Of a stretch of 64,000 nucleotides of DNA, positions 29,388 through 38,138 are shown in pieces (position 1 is the first letter of the stretch; every line of letters starts with the position of its first letter). The notes under the pieces are model-generated. The model made no database searches. It saw nothing but the letters and a program-made list of their open reading frames with translations, and was not told the DNA's origin. The position numbers and the translations under genes were made by a program. The stretch is from Jezberella montanilacus. GTDB taxonomy: Bacteria; Pseudomonadota; Gammaproteobacteria; Burkholderiales; Burkholderiaceae_B. The stretch is from NCBI RefSeq assembly GCF_003003055.1, contig NZ_PVTV01000016.1, positions 62,001-126,000 of the forward strand, written 5' to 3'.

Positions 29388-29882
29388 ATGTCCAATCAAC
29401 ATTCTTTAATAGCCAACTGCGTTAAGGCAAGTGCTGTTGCATTGTGCGTCGTCGCTGTTGGATCTTTATCAGGTTGCGCTAAACCCAGCGCGTCAGCTAA
29501 CGTGTACACCTATGGTCAGGCTCAGCGAGAGCAAATCGTCCGGTTGGGTACGGTGACGGCGGTTCGTTCAATCGTGATCCAACAAGAGCGTACCAGTGGT
29601 GCTGGACTGGTCGGTGGCGCTGCAGTGGGTGGGATTGCCGGCAATTCAGTTGGTGGCGGTAACGGTAATGCGCTTGCGACTGTGGGCGGTGCGATTCTGG
29701 GTGCCTTGGCGGGCAATGCAATTGAAGAACGCGTCGGCAAACAAGATGGTTTAGAAATTACTGTGCGTCTCGATAATGGTGAGCTTCGTGTGATCGCTCA
29801 AGAAGCCGACGTGCCGCTGGCGGTTAATCAACGCGTACAAGTGATCAGTGGTGCCGGCCCGACGCGGGTCACGCCCATCTAA
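29388..29882 (+). CDS. SlyB/PcpY-like outer-membrane lipoprotein with glycine zipper
   Basis: Lipoprotein of 164 aa. Its signal peptide ends at lipobox LSGC (SVALCVV-type hydrophobic core, then GSLSGCAKP). The next part resembles SlyB (VYTYGQAQREQIVRLGTV). A glycine-zipper membrane segment (about residues 85-120) is rich in G-x3-G spacing, and a C-terminal beta domain follows. SlyB relatives stabilise the outer membrane; the role here is inferred. The start at ATG 29388 is decided by a near-perfect Shine-Dalgarno, TAGGAGGT at 29371-29378. It abuts the convergent MscK-like gene with no gap. Confidence 0.88.
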   Translation: MSNQHSLIANCVKASAVALCVVAVGSLSGCAKPSASANVYTYGQAQREQIVRLGTVTAVRSIVIQQERTSGAGLVGGAAVGGIAGNSVGGGNGNALATVGGAILGALAGNAIEERVGKQDGLEITVRLDNGELRVIAQEADVPLAVNQRVQVISGAGPTRVTPI

Positions 29883-32243
29883 CTAATTATCCGGCTGCAA
29901 CTGCACAACGTACTGAGGGAAAGGCAGTTCGATTCCCTCTTTATTGAACGCGTCCAGAATGGCCAGTCTGACTGTGCCCAAGGTGGCGATGACGCTCGTG
30001 GTGGGATTGATTCTGATCCACAACTGAACGATAAAAATTAATCCTCTATCGCCAAATTCGTGCAAGGTTGCCATGGGCGATGGCTCAGACAAGACCCCCT
30101 CTTGCTCGACACACGCTTGAACAAGCAAATCGATCACTCGCTTGACGTCCGAACCGTACGCGACAGTGACTTGAATTTCTCGTCTGACGTCAGGGGTTGA
30201 ATAGGTCCAGTTGATTAGTTTTTGTTCAACTAAAACGCTGTTCGGTATTAAATTGTCAGTACCGTGCGCGCTCTGTATGGTTGAAAACCTAATGCCAATT
30301 GACGTGACCGTACCGGTGATGTTGTCGACTTCAACCACGTCACCGATACGAATCGACTTCTCAATCAGCAGCATCACGCCGCTAAAGAGATTTTTGAGCA
30401 GATTTTGAGTTCCAAAACCAACGCCAATTGCTAAGGCACCGCCGAAAAATGCAAACGCACTGAGTGGAATCTCGACCAGATTAAACGCACAGATGACCAG
30501 GGTGATCCCACCACCTAATGTCAGCCATCGGCCGACCACAACTGAGCGGCTTAAGGTCAACCCGGCTTTACTGACCGCAAGGGCAAGGCTTCGTTTGATG
30601 ATCGTAGAAATCAGTGAGAACCCGATAAACAAAATCGCCAACGCACCGATACTTTTTCCTATGGTCACACTGCGCTTGGTCTTGATTTCGCGGCCATCGA
30701 CAATGGCTGTATCGTCAACCGCAATCAACTCGTAGCGCCAGATGGTTTGAAATGCTTCACGGCTTGCTGCGGCAAAATTCTTGACGTTTTCCCACAGGTT
30801 AAGGTTTGTAGCAGCGTTTTCGATTTCTATCGCAGAGATTGCCAGCAGCTGTTTAACACGATCAGTCTGCGTATCGACTGATCGCAAATCTTCTAGCCTG
30901 GCGCTGTTTTGCTGAACCAAGCCATCATAAAAACTTTTCTCGCTTGGGCTATTTGCGTTGTTGCGTTGCTCTCTCAAGGCGATGAGCGATTGACTGTTTT
31001 CGTCAATCACCTCTTTCAGATACTGTATCCCTTGATCCAGCTTTCGACTATCTTCGCTCTGGCGAAGCTGTATGTTTTTTAGATCACTAGAAAGATTGTC
31101 TTCGTCATGAAGTTGACGCCGCATTGACCAAATATCTTTAGTCAGTAATTCCAGTTCAATGAGCGCGCGGTATTTTGCTCGGGCTGTCCGGACGCCAGCG
31201 ACCGCAGCGTCCAGCGTTAGCCAAGTCCGCTTAGCTTGCGCAATTTCATTTGACGAGGCGTTTTGCCTGCTCTGTAACGTCTCGAAGAGGGCACTAGCGG
31301 CCTTAGCTTTAGCAACGGATTGCGTGAGCCGAGAACTTTCTTCTAACTCTTTCGCACGTAAACCCGCTATTTTTTTATCAATTTCCGCTAAGCGGTTATC
31401 TAAATCTTGCTGGGTGAAGGAAAACCGATTCTGATAGAAATCCCACGTTTTTTGTGTTGTAGACAATTGCACGTACAACAAGCGACGCAGCTGAAGAATA
31501 ATTCGCCTTTCAATATCTGTGCGAATCAGGTCCAAATCGTACAGATCCAGTTTTGTTCTGGTTCTATCAATATCAAGGCGCAACACAGCCTCAGCTTCGG
31601 GATTCGCCCGACTGCTTGAGCTTGTCCCCAGCGACTGACGCAAATCGATTTCTGCTTGTGACCGAAGTTTCTTTTGAGCCACGATTTCTTGATCAAGAAT
31701 ATCGATTTTTCGATCTTGCTTATTGATTTGCGCTTTGAATTGCTGGAGAGCGACAAGGGTGTCATCCCCAACACTCAAAGGCCAGGGTGGCGTCCCAGGG
31801 GGGGGATTCCAGCTTTCTCGCTCGGCATCTGCTGCGATCGTGTTTCTGATTTGCCGGTCGAGCTCTTTGAGCAAATCGTTGATCTGAGATAAGTAGTCGA
31901 TACGAGTTTGTAGCGAAGCGTCAAGCTGCATGGCGAGCAGCCGCTGTGCATCGGAGGCCTCTGCAGGCAACGCCGCCAGTGTGATTTTCGCTTTGTTGCT
32001 GTCTGCAATGGCTTGGTCGAGCTGTTTTTGCGTCTCTGTTTGTTGGGCAGTAACGGACGCGAGTTGCTCTTTACTGCCTAAGTTGTCTGCGCCAGTGACG
32101 TCTGTGCCTTTCGCACTTGGCGTTGCTGTCTTGAGCAACAGTGAGGTCATGCTTGGTGATTGCGCAAGCGACTGCCCTGTCGTAAAGAATAAAAATGAAG
32201 TGAAAACGATAGCGAAGTGCCTTAGCGCGGAGGATCTCAACAT
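29883..32243 (-). CDS. Mechanosensitive ion channel, MscS superfamily (MscK/KefA-like)
   Basis: A 786-residue large MscS-type channel. A signal peptide (residues ~1-27, cleaved after SLAQ) is followed by about 450 residues of helical, Gln/Lys-rich, probably coiled-coil periplasmic domain. Several transmembrane helices start near residue 525 (SIGALAILFIGFSLISTII). The MscS pore and beta domain contain FGGALAIGVGFGTQNLLKNL and IRIGDVVEVDNITGTV. It should open under hypo-osmotic stress. It is shorter than E. coli MscK (1120 aa) because the periplasmic region is reduced. YggT lies 12 nt upstream on the same strand. Confidence 0.92.
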   Translation of the reverse strand: MLRSSALRHFAIVFTSFLFFTTGQSLAQSPSMTSLLLKTATPSAKGTDVTGADNLGSKEQLASVTAQQTETQKQLDQAIADSNKAKITLAALPAEASDAQRLLAMQLDASLQTRIDYLSQINDLLKELDRQIRNTIAADAERESWNPPPGTPPWPLSVGDDTLVALQQFKAQINKQDRKIDILDQEIVAQKKLRSQAEIDLRQSLGTSSSSRANPEAEAVLRLDIDRTRTKLDLYDLDLIRTDIERRIILQLRRLLYVQLSTTQKTWDFYQNRFSFTQQDLDNRLAEIDKKIAGLRAKELEESSRLTQSVAKAKAASALFETLQSRQNASSNEIAQAKRTWLTLDAAVAGVRTARAKYRALIELELLTKDIWSMRRQLHDEDNLSSDLKNIQLRQSEDSRKLDQGIQYLKEVIDENSQSLIALREQRNNANSPSEKSFYDGLVQQNSARLEDLRSVDTQTDRVKQLLAISAIEIENAATNLNLWENVKNFAAASREAFQTIWRYELIAVDDTAIVDGREIKTKRSVTIGKSIGALAILFIGFSLISTIIKRSLALAVSKAGLTLSRSVVVGRWLTLGGGITLVICAFNLVEIPLSAFAFFGGALAIGVGFGTQNLLKNLFSGVMLLIEKSIRIGDVVEVDNITGTVTSIGIRFSTIQSAHGTDNLIPNSVLVEQKLINWTYSTPDVRREIQVTVAYGSDVKRVIDLLVQACVEQEGVLSEPSPMATLHEFGDRGLIFIVQLWIRINPTTSVIATLGTVRLAILDAFNKEGIELPFPQYVVQLQPDN

Positions 32244-32255
32244 ACGTTGTTTTAT

Positions 32256-32828
32256 TTAAATGAGTAAGAGCGCAAAACTAATTTGATCGAGCACGATCAG
32301 TGCGATTTGTGCCAGGACGAACAGAATGAGGGTGGACAGGTCGATCCCGTTTAAGTTCGGCGTAATTCTGCGGATCGGAGCCAATAAGGGATCACTCAGT
32401 GTTCGTAGCACGGGCATGATGGGGGCGAGCGGGTTAATCCACGATAAAACAGTCTGTATCAGTGTTAACCAGATAATCAAATTTAATGACCAGGTCGCCA
32501 CCTTGACCAGCGCAGTGACAAATAGACGAACCAGTAAGTAAGGTGGAACCAAGGATCCGGTACTGAGCATCGATATCAAAACAAGATAAGCGACGGCGAT
32601 CAGATAGGCCGCGAAGAGGGAGCTCCAGTCGATATGTTTTGCTTGCGGCATCACGCGTCGTATCGGCAGGACGAGCCAGTCGGTGACTTGAGCGATCGTT
32701 TTAGCGGCTGGATTGAAGGGATGTAGGCGGACCGTGTACATCCAAGCGCGACCCAAAAGTGCTACCCCCAGCGCTGTTGAGGCAGTTTGCAAAAGAAATC
32801 TGAGGATTTCTGCAATCGTTGAAGTCAT
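32256..32828 (-). CDS. YggT family integral membrane protein
   Basis: A 190-residue membrane protein with two YggT repeats, each a pair of hydrophobic helices around a conserved segment (HPFNPAAKTI with VLPIRRVMP, then WINPLAPIMPVLRTLSDPLLAPIRRITP). The molecular role is poorly defined; relatives have been tied to osmotic tolerance and to cell envelope or division processes. It lies 12 nt before the MscK-like channel, so a shared osmotic-response unit is a reasonable inference. Confidence 0.9.
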   Translation of the reverse strand: MTSTIAEILRFLLQTASTALGVALLGRAWMYTVRLHPFNPAAKTIAQVTDWLVLPIRRVMPQAKHIDWSSLFAAYLIAVAYLVLISMLSTGSLVPPYLLVRLFVTALVKVATWSLNLIIWLTLIQTVLSWINPLAPIMPVLRTLSDPLLAPIRRITPNLNGIDLSTLILFVLAQIALIVLDQISFALLLI

Positions 32829-32898
32829 ATCTCACCACTTGGACAAAGTTAGACCTTATTGTCGCATGCGAGGATCATATTCATCAGCAACTGAAATG

Positions 32899-32930
32899 TA
32901 AAAAACCGCCTGACAAAGCCAGGCGGTTCA
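32899..32930 (-). terminator. Rho-independent terminator of the H1-like gene
   Basis: A perfect 9-bp inverted repeat (arms 32904-32912 and 32920-32928, loop of 7) is followed on the minus strand by a T-run at 32899-32905. It lies 23 nt beyond the TAA that ends the -1 frame extension of the H1-like gene and about 155 nt beyond the zero-frame stop. Confidence 0.85.
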
Positions 32931-32952
32931 TCCCTACATCCATAACAAGAAC

Positions 32953-33087
32953 TTATGGACGACCACCCGTGGGGAAAGGCCAAGATGCTGCAGGGTTCAG
33001 AGCGGTCTTCGCGCCTGGCGCTGCGGCTGTCGAGGGGGTTGCAGCTGGGGTAACAGCAGGCTTGCCTGCTGTTACCTTTTTAACTAC
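32953..33087 (-). other. Frame -1 coding extension of the H1-like gene (44 codons plus TAA)
   Basis: Starting from G 33087 in the -1 frame, codons run without a stop for 44 residues to TAA at 32953-32955. The product begins VVKKVTAGKPAVTPAATP and ends ALNPAAS then WPFPTGGRP. It keeps the Lys/Ala/Pro composition of the upstream protein, and the closing tryptophan-containing tail matches, as I remember them, the ends of intact Burkholderiales H1-like proteins. It could be reached by -1 ribosomal slippage on A AAA AAG (33093-33087) or by transcriptional slippage on the A9 run. Otherwise it is the lost tail of a gene with a 1-nt deletion or a homopolymer sequencing error. A fused product would be 157 aa. 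Confidence 0.75.
33049..33076 (-). other. Perfect 13-bp inverted repeat 3' of the slippery run
   Basis: Arms 33064-33076 and 33049-33061 are exactly complementary (GGTAACAGCAGGC pairs with its complement) around a 2-nt centre. A stable hairpin with 12 paired bases and a 4-nt loop would form in the mRNA, beginning 10 nt after the A AAA AAG heptamer. On the minus strand it has no following U-run, so it is not a terminator for the H1-like gene. On the plus strand it is followed by T5 and then T9, and could terminate antisense transcription. Confidence 0.7.
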
Positions 33088-33425
33088 TTTTTTTTTACAG
33101 GTGCTGCTGGTTTTGGAGCTGGAGCTTTTTTAGCTACAACTTTCTTGGCTGCTGCTTTTTTAGCAGGAGCTTTTTTTGCTGCAACTTTCTTGACTGCTGC
33201 TGTTTTAGCAGGAGCTTTTTTTGCTGCAACTTTCTTGACTGCTGCTTTTTTAGCAGGAGCTTTTTTTGCAGCGACTTTCTTAACTGCTACTTTCTTAACT
33301 GCTGCTTTTTTAGCAGGAGCTTTTTTTGCAGCGACTTTCTTAACTGCTGCAACTTTCTTTACTACTGCCTTGACTGCTGCTTTCTTGGCAGGGGCTTTCT
33401 TTGCTGCTTTTTTGGCTGTTGCCAT
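33084..33425 (-). CDS. Histone H1-like Lys/Ala-rich DNA-binding protein (zero-frame part)
   Basis: A very basic 113-residue protein made almost only of Lys, Ala, Val and Pro in a repeated KKVAAKKAPAKKAAV-type unit. It resembles the bacterial H1-like proteins (BpH1 of Bordetella, the HctB/AlgP type) that bind DNA and compact the nucleoid. The start ATG is preceded by AAGGAGT, a strong ribosome site. The zero frame ends in GTA AAA AAA AAG TAG at 33098-33084, right on an A9 run. The sensible C-terminal tail lies in the -1 frame to 32953, so the full product is probably 157 aa. The gene has its own terminator at 32899-32930. Expression of one or two forms is inferred. Confidence 0.85.
   Translation of the reverse strand: MATAKKAAKKAPAKKAAVKAVVKKVAAVKKVAAKKAPAKKAAVKKVAVKKVAAKKAPAKKAAVKKVAAKKAPAKTAAVKKVAAKKAPAKKAAAKKVVAKKAPAPKPAAPVKKK
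33131..33390 (-). repeat. 45-bp tandem repeats coding for the H1-like Lys/Ala units
   Basis: The plus-strand word AGCAGGAGCTTTTTTT recurs at about 33162, 33207, 33252 and 33312, spacings of 45, 45 and 60 nt. Each unit encodes 15 or 20 residues of the KKVAAKKAPAKKAAV type. Such arrays expand and contract by slipped-strand replication, and size variation is known for Bordetella H1. Confidence 0.8.
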
Positions 33426-33574
33426 GGTAATACTCCTTGAGTTCAGGGTCCCAAACTAAAACCCGTGCTTGACTACGTCCCACCATGGGATTTCGTGTCG
33501 CTCGAGTTATTCATCGGCACAAACTACTGCTATCTTGCATCAGTAAAAACGTTTGCACTAATGAATACGGCACA

Positions 33575-33622
33575 GCCATTTGAACTGAATCCCGCAACTT
33601 AGCGAGAATCAATTCAAATGGC
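33575..33622. other. Imperfect long inverted repeat between nrdB and the H1-like gene
   Basis: Arms 33575-33590 and 33607-33622 match in 14 of 16 positions (GCCATTTGAA is perfect) around a 16-nt loop, in the 259-nt gap between nrdB and the H1-like gene. There is no T-run, so it is not a classic terminator. It could protect the nrdB mRNA 3' end, regulate H1 expression or form part of a small RNA. The role is unknown. Confidence 0.45.
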
Positions 33623-33684
33623 ACCGAGGCTAACTACAGCCTTCGGCATGTAATAAGCGTGAGCAAGTGTAAACCGGCGAGGGC

Positions 33685-34887
33685 CTATTCCCAATTCAGG
33701 GCACCTCCGGTTTGATACTCAATCACGCGAGTTTCAAAAAAGTTACGTTCTTTTTTCAGATCGATCATTTCTGCCATCCAGGGGAATGGATTTTCTTCCT
33801 GGGCGAACAGCGGCTCGATACCGATTTGCTGGCAGCGACGGTTTGCAATGAAACGCAGATAAGATTTGAACATTGGGGCATTCAAACCCAGCACGCCACG
33901 CGGCATCGTGTCTTCAGCGTAGGCATATTCAAGTTCGACGGCTTTGCTAAATAGCGCCCGAATCTCTTCACGGAAAGCGGGTGTCCACAGATGAGGATTT
34001 TCGAGCTTGATGCTGTTGATCAGGTCAATCCCAAAATTGCAGTGCATGGACTCATCACGCAGAATGTACATGTATTGTTCTGCAGCACCCGTCATCTTGT
34101 TCTGACGGCCGAGAGCAAGAATTTGTGTAAAGCCTACATAAAAGAAGAGGCCTTCCATCAGGCATGCAAAAACGATCAAGGATTTGAGCAGAGTCTGATC
34201 GTTCTCGGGCGTGCCTGTCTTGAAGTGAGGGTCTGCGATTGCATCAATGAACGGAATAAGGAACTCATCCTTGGCGCGAATGGACGGTACTTCGTTATAG
34301 GCATTGAAAATTTCTGACTCATCCAAATCCAAGCTTTCAACAATATATTGATAGGCGTGGGTATGGATTGCCTCTTCAAAGGCTTGCCGTAGTAAAAACT
34401 GACGGCATTCAGGCGCCGTGATGTGGCGATAAGTGCCCAGGACAATATTGTTAGCAGCCAGAGAATCAGCGGTGACAAAAAAGCCAAGATTGCGTTTGAT
34501 GATGCGACGCTCGTCGTCGCTTAAGCCAGTTGGGTTTTTCCAGAGTGCAATGTCGCGAGACATGTTGATCTCTTGAGGCATCCAGTGGTTGGCACAAGTT
34601 GCGATGTATTTTTCCCAGGCCCATTTGTACTTAAAAGGAACTAGCTGATTGACATCGGTTTGACCGTTGATGATTCGCTTATCAGCAACATTAACGCGTC
34701 GTTGCGCTGTAGCTTCGGTAGCGATTGGTGCTTCAGGTGCAATGGCAGGAGGCAAGGCTGTATCGCCAAATACGCCCGTTGCTTGACGCAAGGCGGCAGC
34801 TGCGGCACTGGCCAAACCTAAGCCACCAACTGCCACCGATGGTGGGGTTGGCGTGGTTGCGATTACTTCGTCGTTCCAGGTAAGCAT
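33685..34887 (-). CDS. nrdB: Ribonucleoside-diphosphate reductase beta subunit (class Ia type)
   Basis: Radical-generating R2 subunit (400 aa). Diiron ligands are seen as D141 (TADSLAANN), E172 and H175, a Glu in [10 protein letters not shown], and the ESMH motif ([10 protein letters not shown]). The radical Tyr is Y179, in the E-A-I-H-T-H-A-Y pattern that matches E115-H118-Y122 of E. coli. This supports a tyrosyl-radical enzyme. An Ala/Pro-rich extension of about 65 residues precedes the core. ATG 34887 lies 19 nt after the nrdA stop; longer frames would overlap nrdA. It is co-transcribed with nrdA. Confidence 0.96.
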   Translation of the reverse strand: MLTWNDEVIATTPTPPSVAVGGLGLASAAAAALRQATGVFGDTALPPAIAPEAPIATEATAQRRVNVADKRIINGQTDVNQLVPFKYKWAWEKYIATCANHWMPQEINMSRDIALWKNPTGLSDDERRIIKRNLGFFVTADSLAANNIVLGTYRHITAPECRQFLLRQAFEEAIHTHAYQYIVESLDLDESEIFNAYNEVPSIRAKDEFLIPFIDAIADPHFKTGTPENDQTLLKSLIVFACLMEGLFFYVGFTQILALGRQNKMTGAAEQYMYILRDESMHCNFGIDLINSIKLENPHLWTPAFREEIRALFSKAVELEYAYAEDTMPRGVLGLNAPMFKSYLRFIANRRCQQIGIEPLFAQEENPFPWMAEMIDLKKERNFFETRVIEYQTGGALNWE

Positions 34888-34906
34888 ATTTCTAATCCAG
34901 TCTCGG

Positions 34907-37828
34907 TTATTGGCAGGCTTCGCACTCTTCGAACCCTGGGTCACCAGGTCGCATCGTGCAGGCTGCACCGAGTAATTCAGGCTCGGGCAAATTAGGTGCC
35001 ATGGGGGCACTCGCAAAGGTACCGGATGTCGATCCAGCGCCCGAGGAATTTACTGCGTTCAATTCGCCACCGCGACCGGTTGATTTTTCTGCGCTGGTTG
35101 CGCCTAAAGTGCGCAGATAGTAGGTTGTTTTCAACCCTCTTAGCCAGGCAAGCTTGTACGTCTCGTCAAGTTTTTTCCCGGACGCGCCAGCCATGTAGAT
35201 GTTTAGTGACTGAGCCTGATCGATCCATTTTTGCCGACGTGAAGCACACTCGACTAACCAGGAGGGCTCGATTTCGAACGCGGTCGCATAAAGGGCACGC
35301 AGTTCAGCTGGAACGCGATCGATGCGGGAAAGACTACCATCGAAGTACTTAAGGTCTGCGACCATGACTTCGTCCCATAGGCCTAGTTTCTTGAGGTCAC
35401 GAACAAGGTGTTCGTTAACAACAGTGAACTCGCCGGAGAGGTTAGATTTAACGTACAAGTTTTGATAAGTTGGTTCAATGCACGCGGACACGCCAATGAT
35501 ATTCGATATTGTTGCAGTAGGTGCAATTGCTACACAATTTGAGTTGCGCATCCCTTGCTTTTTGATGCGTGCGCGCAACGCATCCCAATCCATCGTGCTT
35601 GATTCGTCAACTTCAACATAGCCACCGCGTTGCTCACGCAACAATGCCAGTGAGTCCTTTGGCAAGATACCTTGCGACCAAAGCGAACCATCGTAACTGG
35701 CGTAGCGACCACGTTCTGCTGCGAGATCGCTTGAGGCACTGTAAGCGTAATAGCAAACAGCTTCCATCGATTGGTCAGCAAATTCGATTGCTTGTTGCGA
35801 TGCGTAAGGTGTGCGCATGATATGCAGGCAATCCTGGAAGCCCATGATGCCCATGCCCACGGGGCGGTGACGCACGTTTGAGTTGCGAGCTTTGGCTACG
35901 GCGTAGTAATTAATGTCAATGACGTTATCCAACATACGCATTGCAACGTTGATGGTGCTTTGCAATTTCGCGTGGTCAAGCGACTGCGAACCATCTGGGT
36001 TGGTCTTCAGATGACGCACAAGATTGACAGAACCCAGATTGCAAACCGCGATTTCTGAATCGTTGGTGTTCAAGGTGATTTCTGTACACAGATTTGAGCT
36101 GTGAACGACACCCACGTGTTGTTGTGGTGAGCGGATATTGCATGGGTCTTTGAACGTGATCCATGGATGACCGGTTTCAAACAACATCGATAACATTTTG
36201 CGCCACAAATCGAGCGCTGGCATTTTCTTGAACAGCGTTAGTTCACCGCGCGCGGCCTTATCTTCGTAGCCTGTGTATGCTTTCTCAAAAGCCACACCAA
36301 CTTTATCGTGCAGGTCTGGACAATCCGAAGGCGAGAACAGAGTCCAGTGACCGCCTTCGAGGACTCGCTTCATGAACAGGTCTGGAATCCAGTTGGCCGT
36401 GTTCATATCGTGGGTGCGACGACGTTCGTCACCGGTGTTTTTGCGCAGATCCAGGAACTCTTCGATATCCAGGTGCCAGCTCTCGAGGTAGCAGCAAACC
36501 GCACCTTTGCGCTTGCCACCTTGGTTGACCGCGACAGCCGTATCATTGACAACTTTCAAAAAAGGCACAACGCCCTGGCTTTCACCATTGGTGCCCTTGA
36601 TGTGGCTGCGCATTGCACGCACTGGTGTCCAGTCGTTGCCCAGACCGCCTGCGTATTTGGCGAGCAAGGCGTTTTCTTTAATGGCTTCGTAAATGCCGTC
36701 GAGATTATCTGAAACGGTGCTCAAGTAGCAGGACGACAGCTGTGAATGCAGCGTACCTGCATTGAACAGTGTTGGGGTCGAACTCATGAAGTCAAACGAA
36801 GACAGGATGTGATAGAACTCAATCGCACGGGTTTCACGGTCAATTTCACCAATGGATAAACCCATTGCGACCCGCATGAAAAATACTTGAGGTAATTCGA
36901 TCCGTTGACCACGAATGTGCAGAAAGTAACGGTCGTAAAGGGTCTGCAAGCCAAGGTAATCAAATTGCAAGTCGCGGCTTGAATCCAGCGCGGCTGCCAA
37001 ACGTGGCAAATCAAACCGCGAAAGCTCTGAATTGAGCAAACCGGCTTCGATGCCCTTTTTGATGAATTTTGGGAAATAGGCAGCGTACTCGGTTGCCATG
37101 TCTTCTTGTGACACTTCGGCCTGCAAGACTTCTTTGCGAATCGTATGCAGCAAAAGGCGAGCCGTTACCTGACTGTAAGCCGGGTCGTTTTCGACGGAAG
37201 CACGGGCTGCCAAAATCGCCGATTTGTAGACTTCTTCGACGGGCACGCCGTCATATAGATTTTTCAGCGTCTCACGCAACAGCGCTTCGGCGTCAACGAA
37301 GTCACCTAAACCGAAGCCTGCGGATTCGATTGTGGCCTTTAATTTAGCCATGTCGAGTGGCTTGGTGACGCCGTTGTCGGTCACATTGAAGGAGGTGGTC
37401 TGAGCGGGCGCCTGATCGGTTTGTGTCCGAGCCCGTTCTTGTGAGCGACGTTCACGATAAAGCACGTAGGCGCGAGCAACATCGTGTTCGCCGGAGCGCA
37501 TCAGAGCCAGTTCGACGGCATCTTGTATATCTTCGATATGAAACGTGCCACCATTTGGCCGGCCACGCATCAGGACAGACACAACTTGGCGAGTCAAATT
37601 GTCGACCAGCTCGCGCACGCGGGCAGAAGCTGCGCCTTGGCCCCCATTGACGGCGAGAAAAGCCTTAGTCAAGGCGATCCCGATCTTGCTGGGTTCAAAA
37701 TTGACGACTGCGCCGTTGCGACGAATGATGTGGTACTGCGAATAGGCAATTTCAGTTGGAATAGGGGCTTGACCTGCGAATGTTGGGGGCGCTTCTGAGC
37801 GAGCTAAAGGGCTGGTGGAAGTCTGCAT
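34907..37828 (-). CDS. nrdA: Ribonucleoside-diphosphate reductase alpha subunit
   Basis: Catalytic R1 subunit (973 aa). There appear to be two N-terminal ATP-cone domains (around residues 33-130, [18 protein letters not shown], and ~147-235, [21 protein letters not shown]). The catalytic barrel follows: [17 protein letters not shown], the active-site Cys region [11 protein letters not shown] with [10 protein letters not shown], and the radical-transfer Tyr region near [12 protein letters not shown]. The C-terminal redox tail is ECEACQ. Two ATP cones suggest allosteric control by ATP/dATP. Two NrdR-like boxes lie just upstream. Confidence 0.96.
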   Translation of the reverse strand: MQTSTSPLARSEAPPTFAGQAPIPTEIAYSQYHIIRRNGAVVNFEPSKIGIALTKAFLAVNGGQGAASARVRELVDNLTRQVVSVLMRGRPNGGTFHIEDIQDAVELALMRSGEHDVARAYVLYRERRSQERARTQTDQAPAQTTSFNVTDNGVTKPLDMAKLKATIESAGFGLGDFVDAEALLRETLKNLYDGVPVEEVYKSAILAARASVENDPAYSQVTARLLLHTIRKEVLQAEVSQEDMATEYAAYFPKFIKKGIEAGLLNSELSRFDLPRLAAALDSSRDLQFDYLGLQTLYDRYFLHIRGQRIELPQVFFMRVAMGLSIGEIDRETRAIEFYHILSSFDFMSSTPTLFNAGTLHSQLSSCYLSTVSDNLDGIYEAIKENALLAKYAGGLGNDWTPVRAMRSHIKGTNGESQGVVPFLKVVNDTAVAVNQGGKRKGAVCCYLESWHLDIEEFLDLRKNTGDERRRTHDMNTANWIPDLFMKRVLEGGHWTLFSPSDCPDLHDKVGVAFEKAYTGYEDKAARGELTLFKKMPALDLWRKMLSMLFETGHPWITFKDPCNIRSPQQHVGVVHSSNLCTEITLNTNDSEIAVCNLGSVNLVRHLKTNPDGSQSLDHAKLQSTINVAMRMLDNVIDINYYAVAKARNSNVRHRPVGMGIMGFQDCLHIMRTPYASQQAIEFADQSMEAVCYYAYSASSDLAAERGRYASYDGSLWSQGILPKDSLALLREQRGGYVEVDESSTMDWDALRARIKKQGMRNSNCVAIAPTATISNIIGVSACIEPTYQNLYVKSNLSGEFTVVNEHLVRDLKKLGLWDEVMVADLKYFDGSLSRIDRVPAELRALYATAFEIEPSWLVECASRRQKWIDQAQSLNIYMAGASGKKLDETYKLAWLRGLKTTYYLRTLGATSAEKSTGRGGELNAVNSSGAGSTSGTFASAPMAPNLPEPELLGAACTMRPGDPGFEECEACQ

Positions 37829-37857
37829 AAGGGCTCCTGCGGCTAGCGTGACTGTTG

Positions 37858-37873
37858 CTACTAGATGTTGTGT
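37858..37873 (-). promoter_or_regulatory. NrdR-like box 1 upstream of nrdA
   Basis: Read on the minus strand, ACACAACATCTAGTAG matches 12 of 16 positions of the NrdR-box consensus acaCwAtATaTwGtgt as I recall it. It ends 30 nt before the nrdA start. NrdR is the ATP-cone repressor of ribonucleotide reductase genes. The pairing with box 2 at the expected spacing is the stronger argument. Confidence 0.6.
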
Positions 37874-37888
37874 TTTTTTACTTGAGTG

Positions 37889-37904
37889 TTACTAATTCTA
37901 GTAG
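37889..37904 (-). promoter_or_regulatory. NrdR-like box 2 upstream of nrdA
   Basis: CTACTAGAATTAGTAA on the minus strand keeps the CTA...TAG core but only about 9 of 16 consensus positions. Its centre is 31 bp from that of box 1, the three-turn spacing typical of paired NrdR boxes. The site is palindromic (TACTA-GAAT-TAGTA), as expected for a dimeric repressor. Confidence 0.5.
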
Positions 37905-38138
37905 TTCAGTGCCGACGAATCAACAAAAAATTTTCTTGTAAATTGCTTAATTTCAAGTCGACTGACGAATTTATCCATTAAATTAGGGGTGAGACGCATT
38001 TTTTGTTGAAACTGTGCGGGTTTTAAGCGAGAAAACCTCGCTAAGTGCTTGTTTTGTTGATTTTTATTGCGTCTAATATTAATCATTAATTGAAATAGTT
38101 GTAGTAAAAATGCACTGCTGATGAGGTTTACAGACAGA

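Larger units (their letters stand above)
37829..38138. other. Intergenic region between divergent nrdA and the lipoprotein gene
   Basis: 310 nt, AT-rich towards the right half (for example around 38070-38105). It contains the two NrdR-like boxes nearest nrdA, described separately. The minus-strand reading frame at 37898-38233 has no family features. I see no RNA gene here. Promoters for both flanking genes must lie in it, but I cannot place them with confidence. Confidence 0.6.

Noticed and set aside
33088-33096. T9/A9 run as a terminator of a transcript
   Set aside because: On the minus strand the run precedes rather than follows the hairpin, and the real terminator of the gene is at 32899-32930. 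An antisense terminator on the plus strand remains possible and is stated with the hairpin.
33145-33459. Plus-strand frame rich in Ala-Phe-Thr (AAFFAGAFFAATFLTA pattern)
   Set aside because: It is the exact antisense of the H1-like Lys/Ala repeats; the periodic composition is a mirror of those codons.
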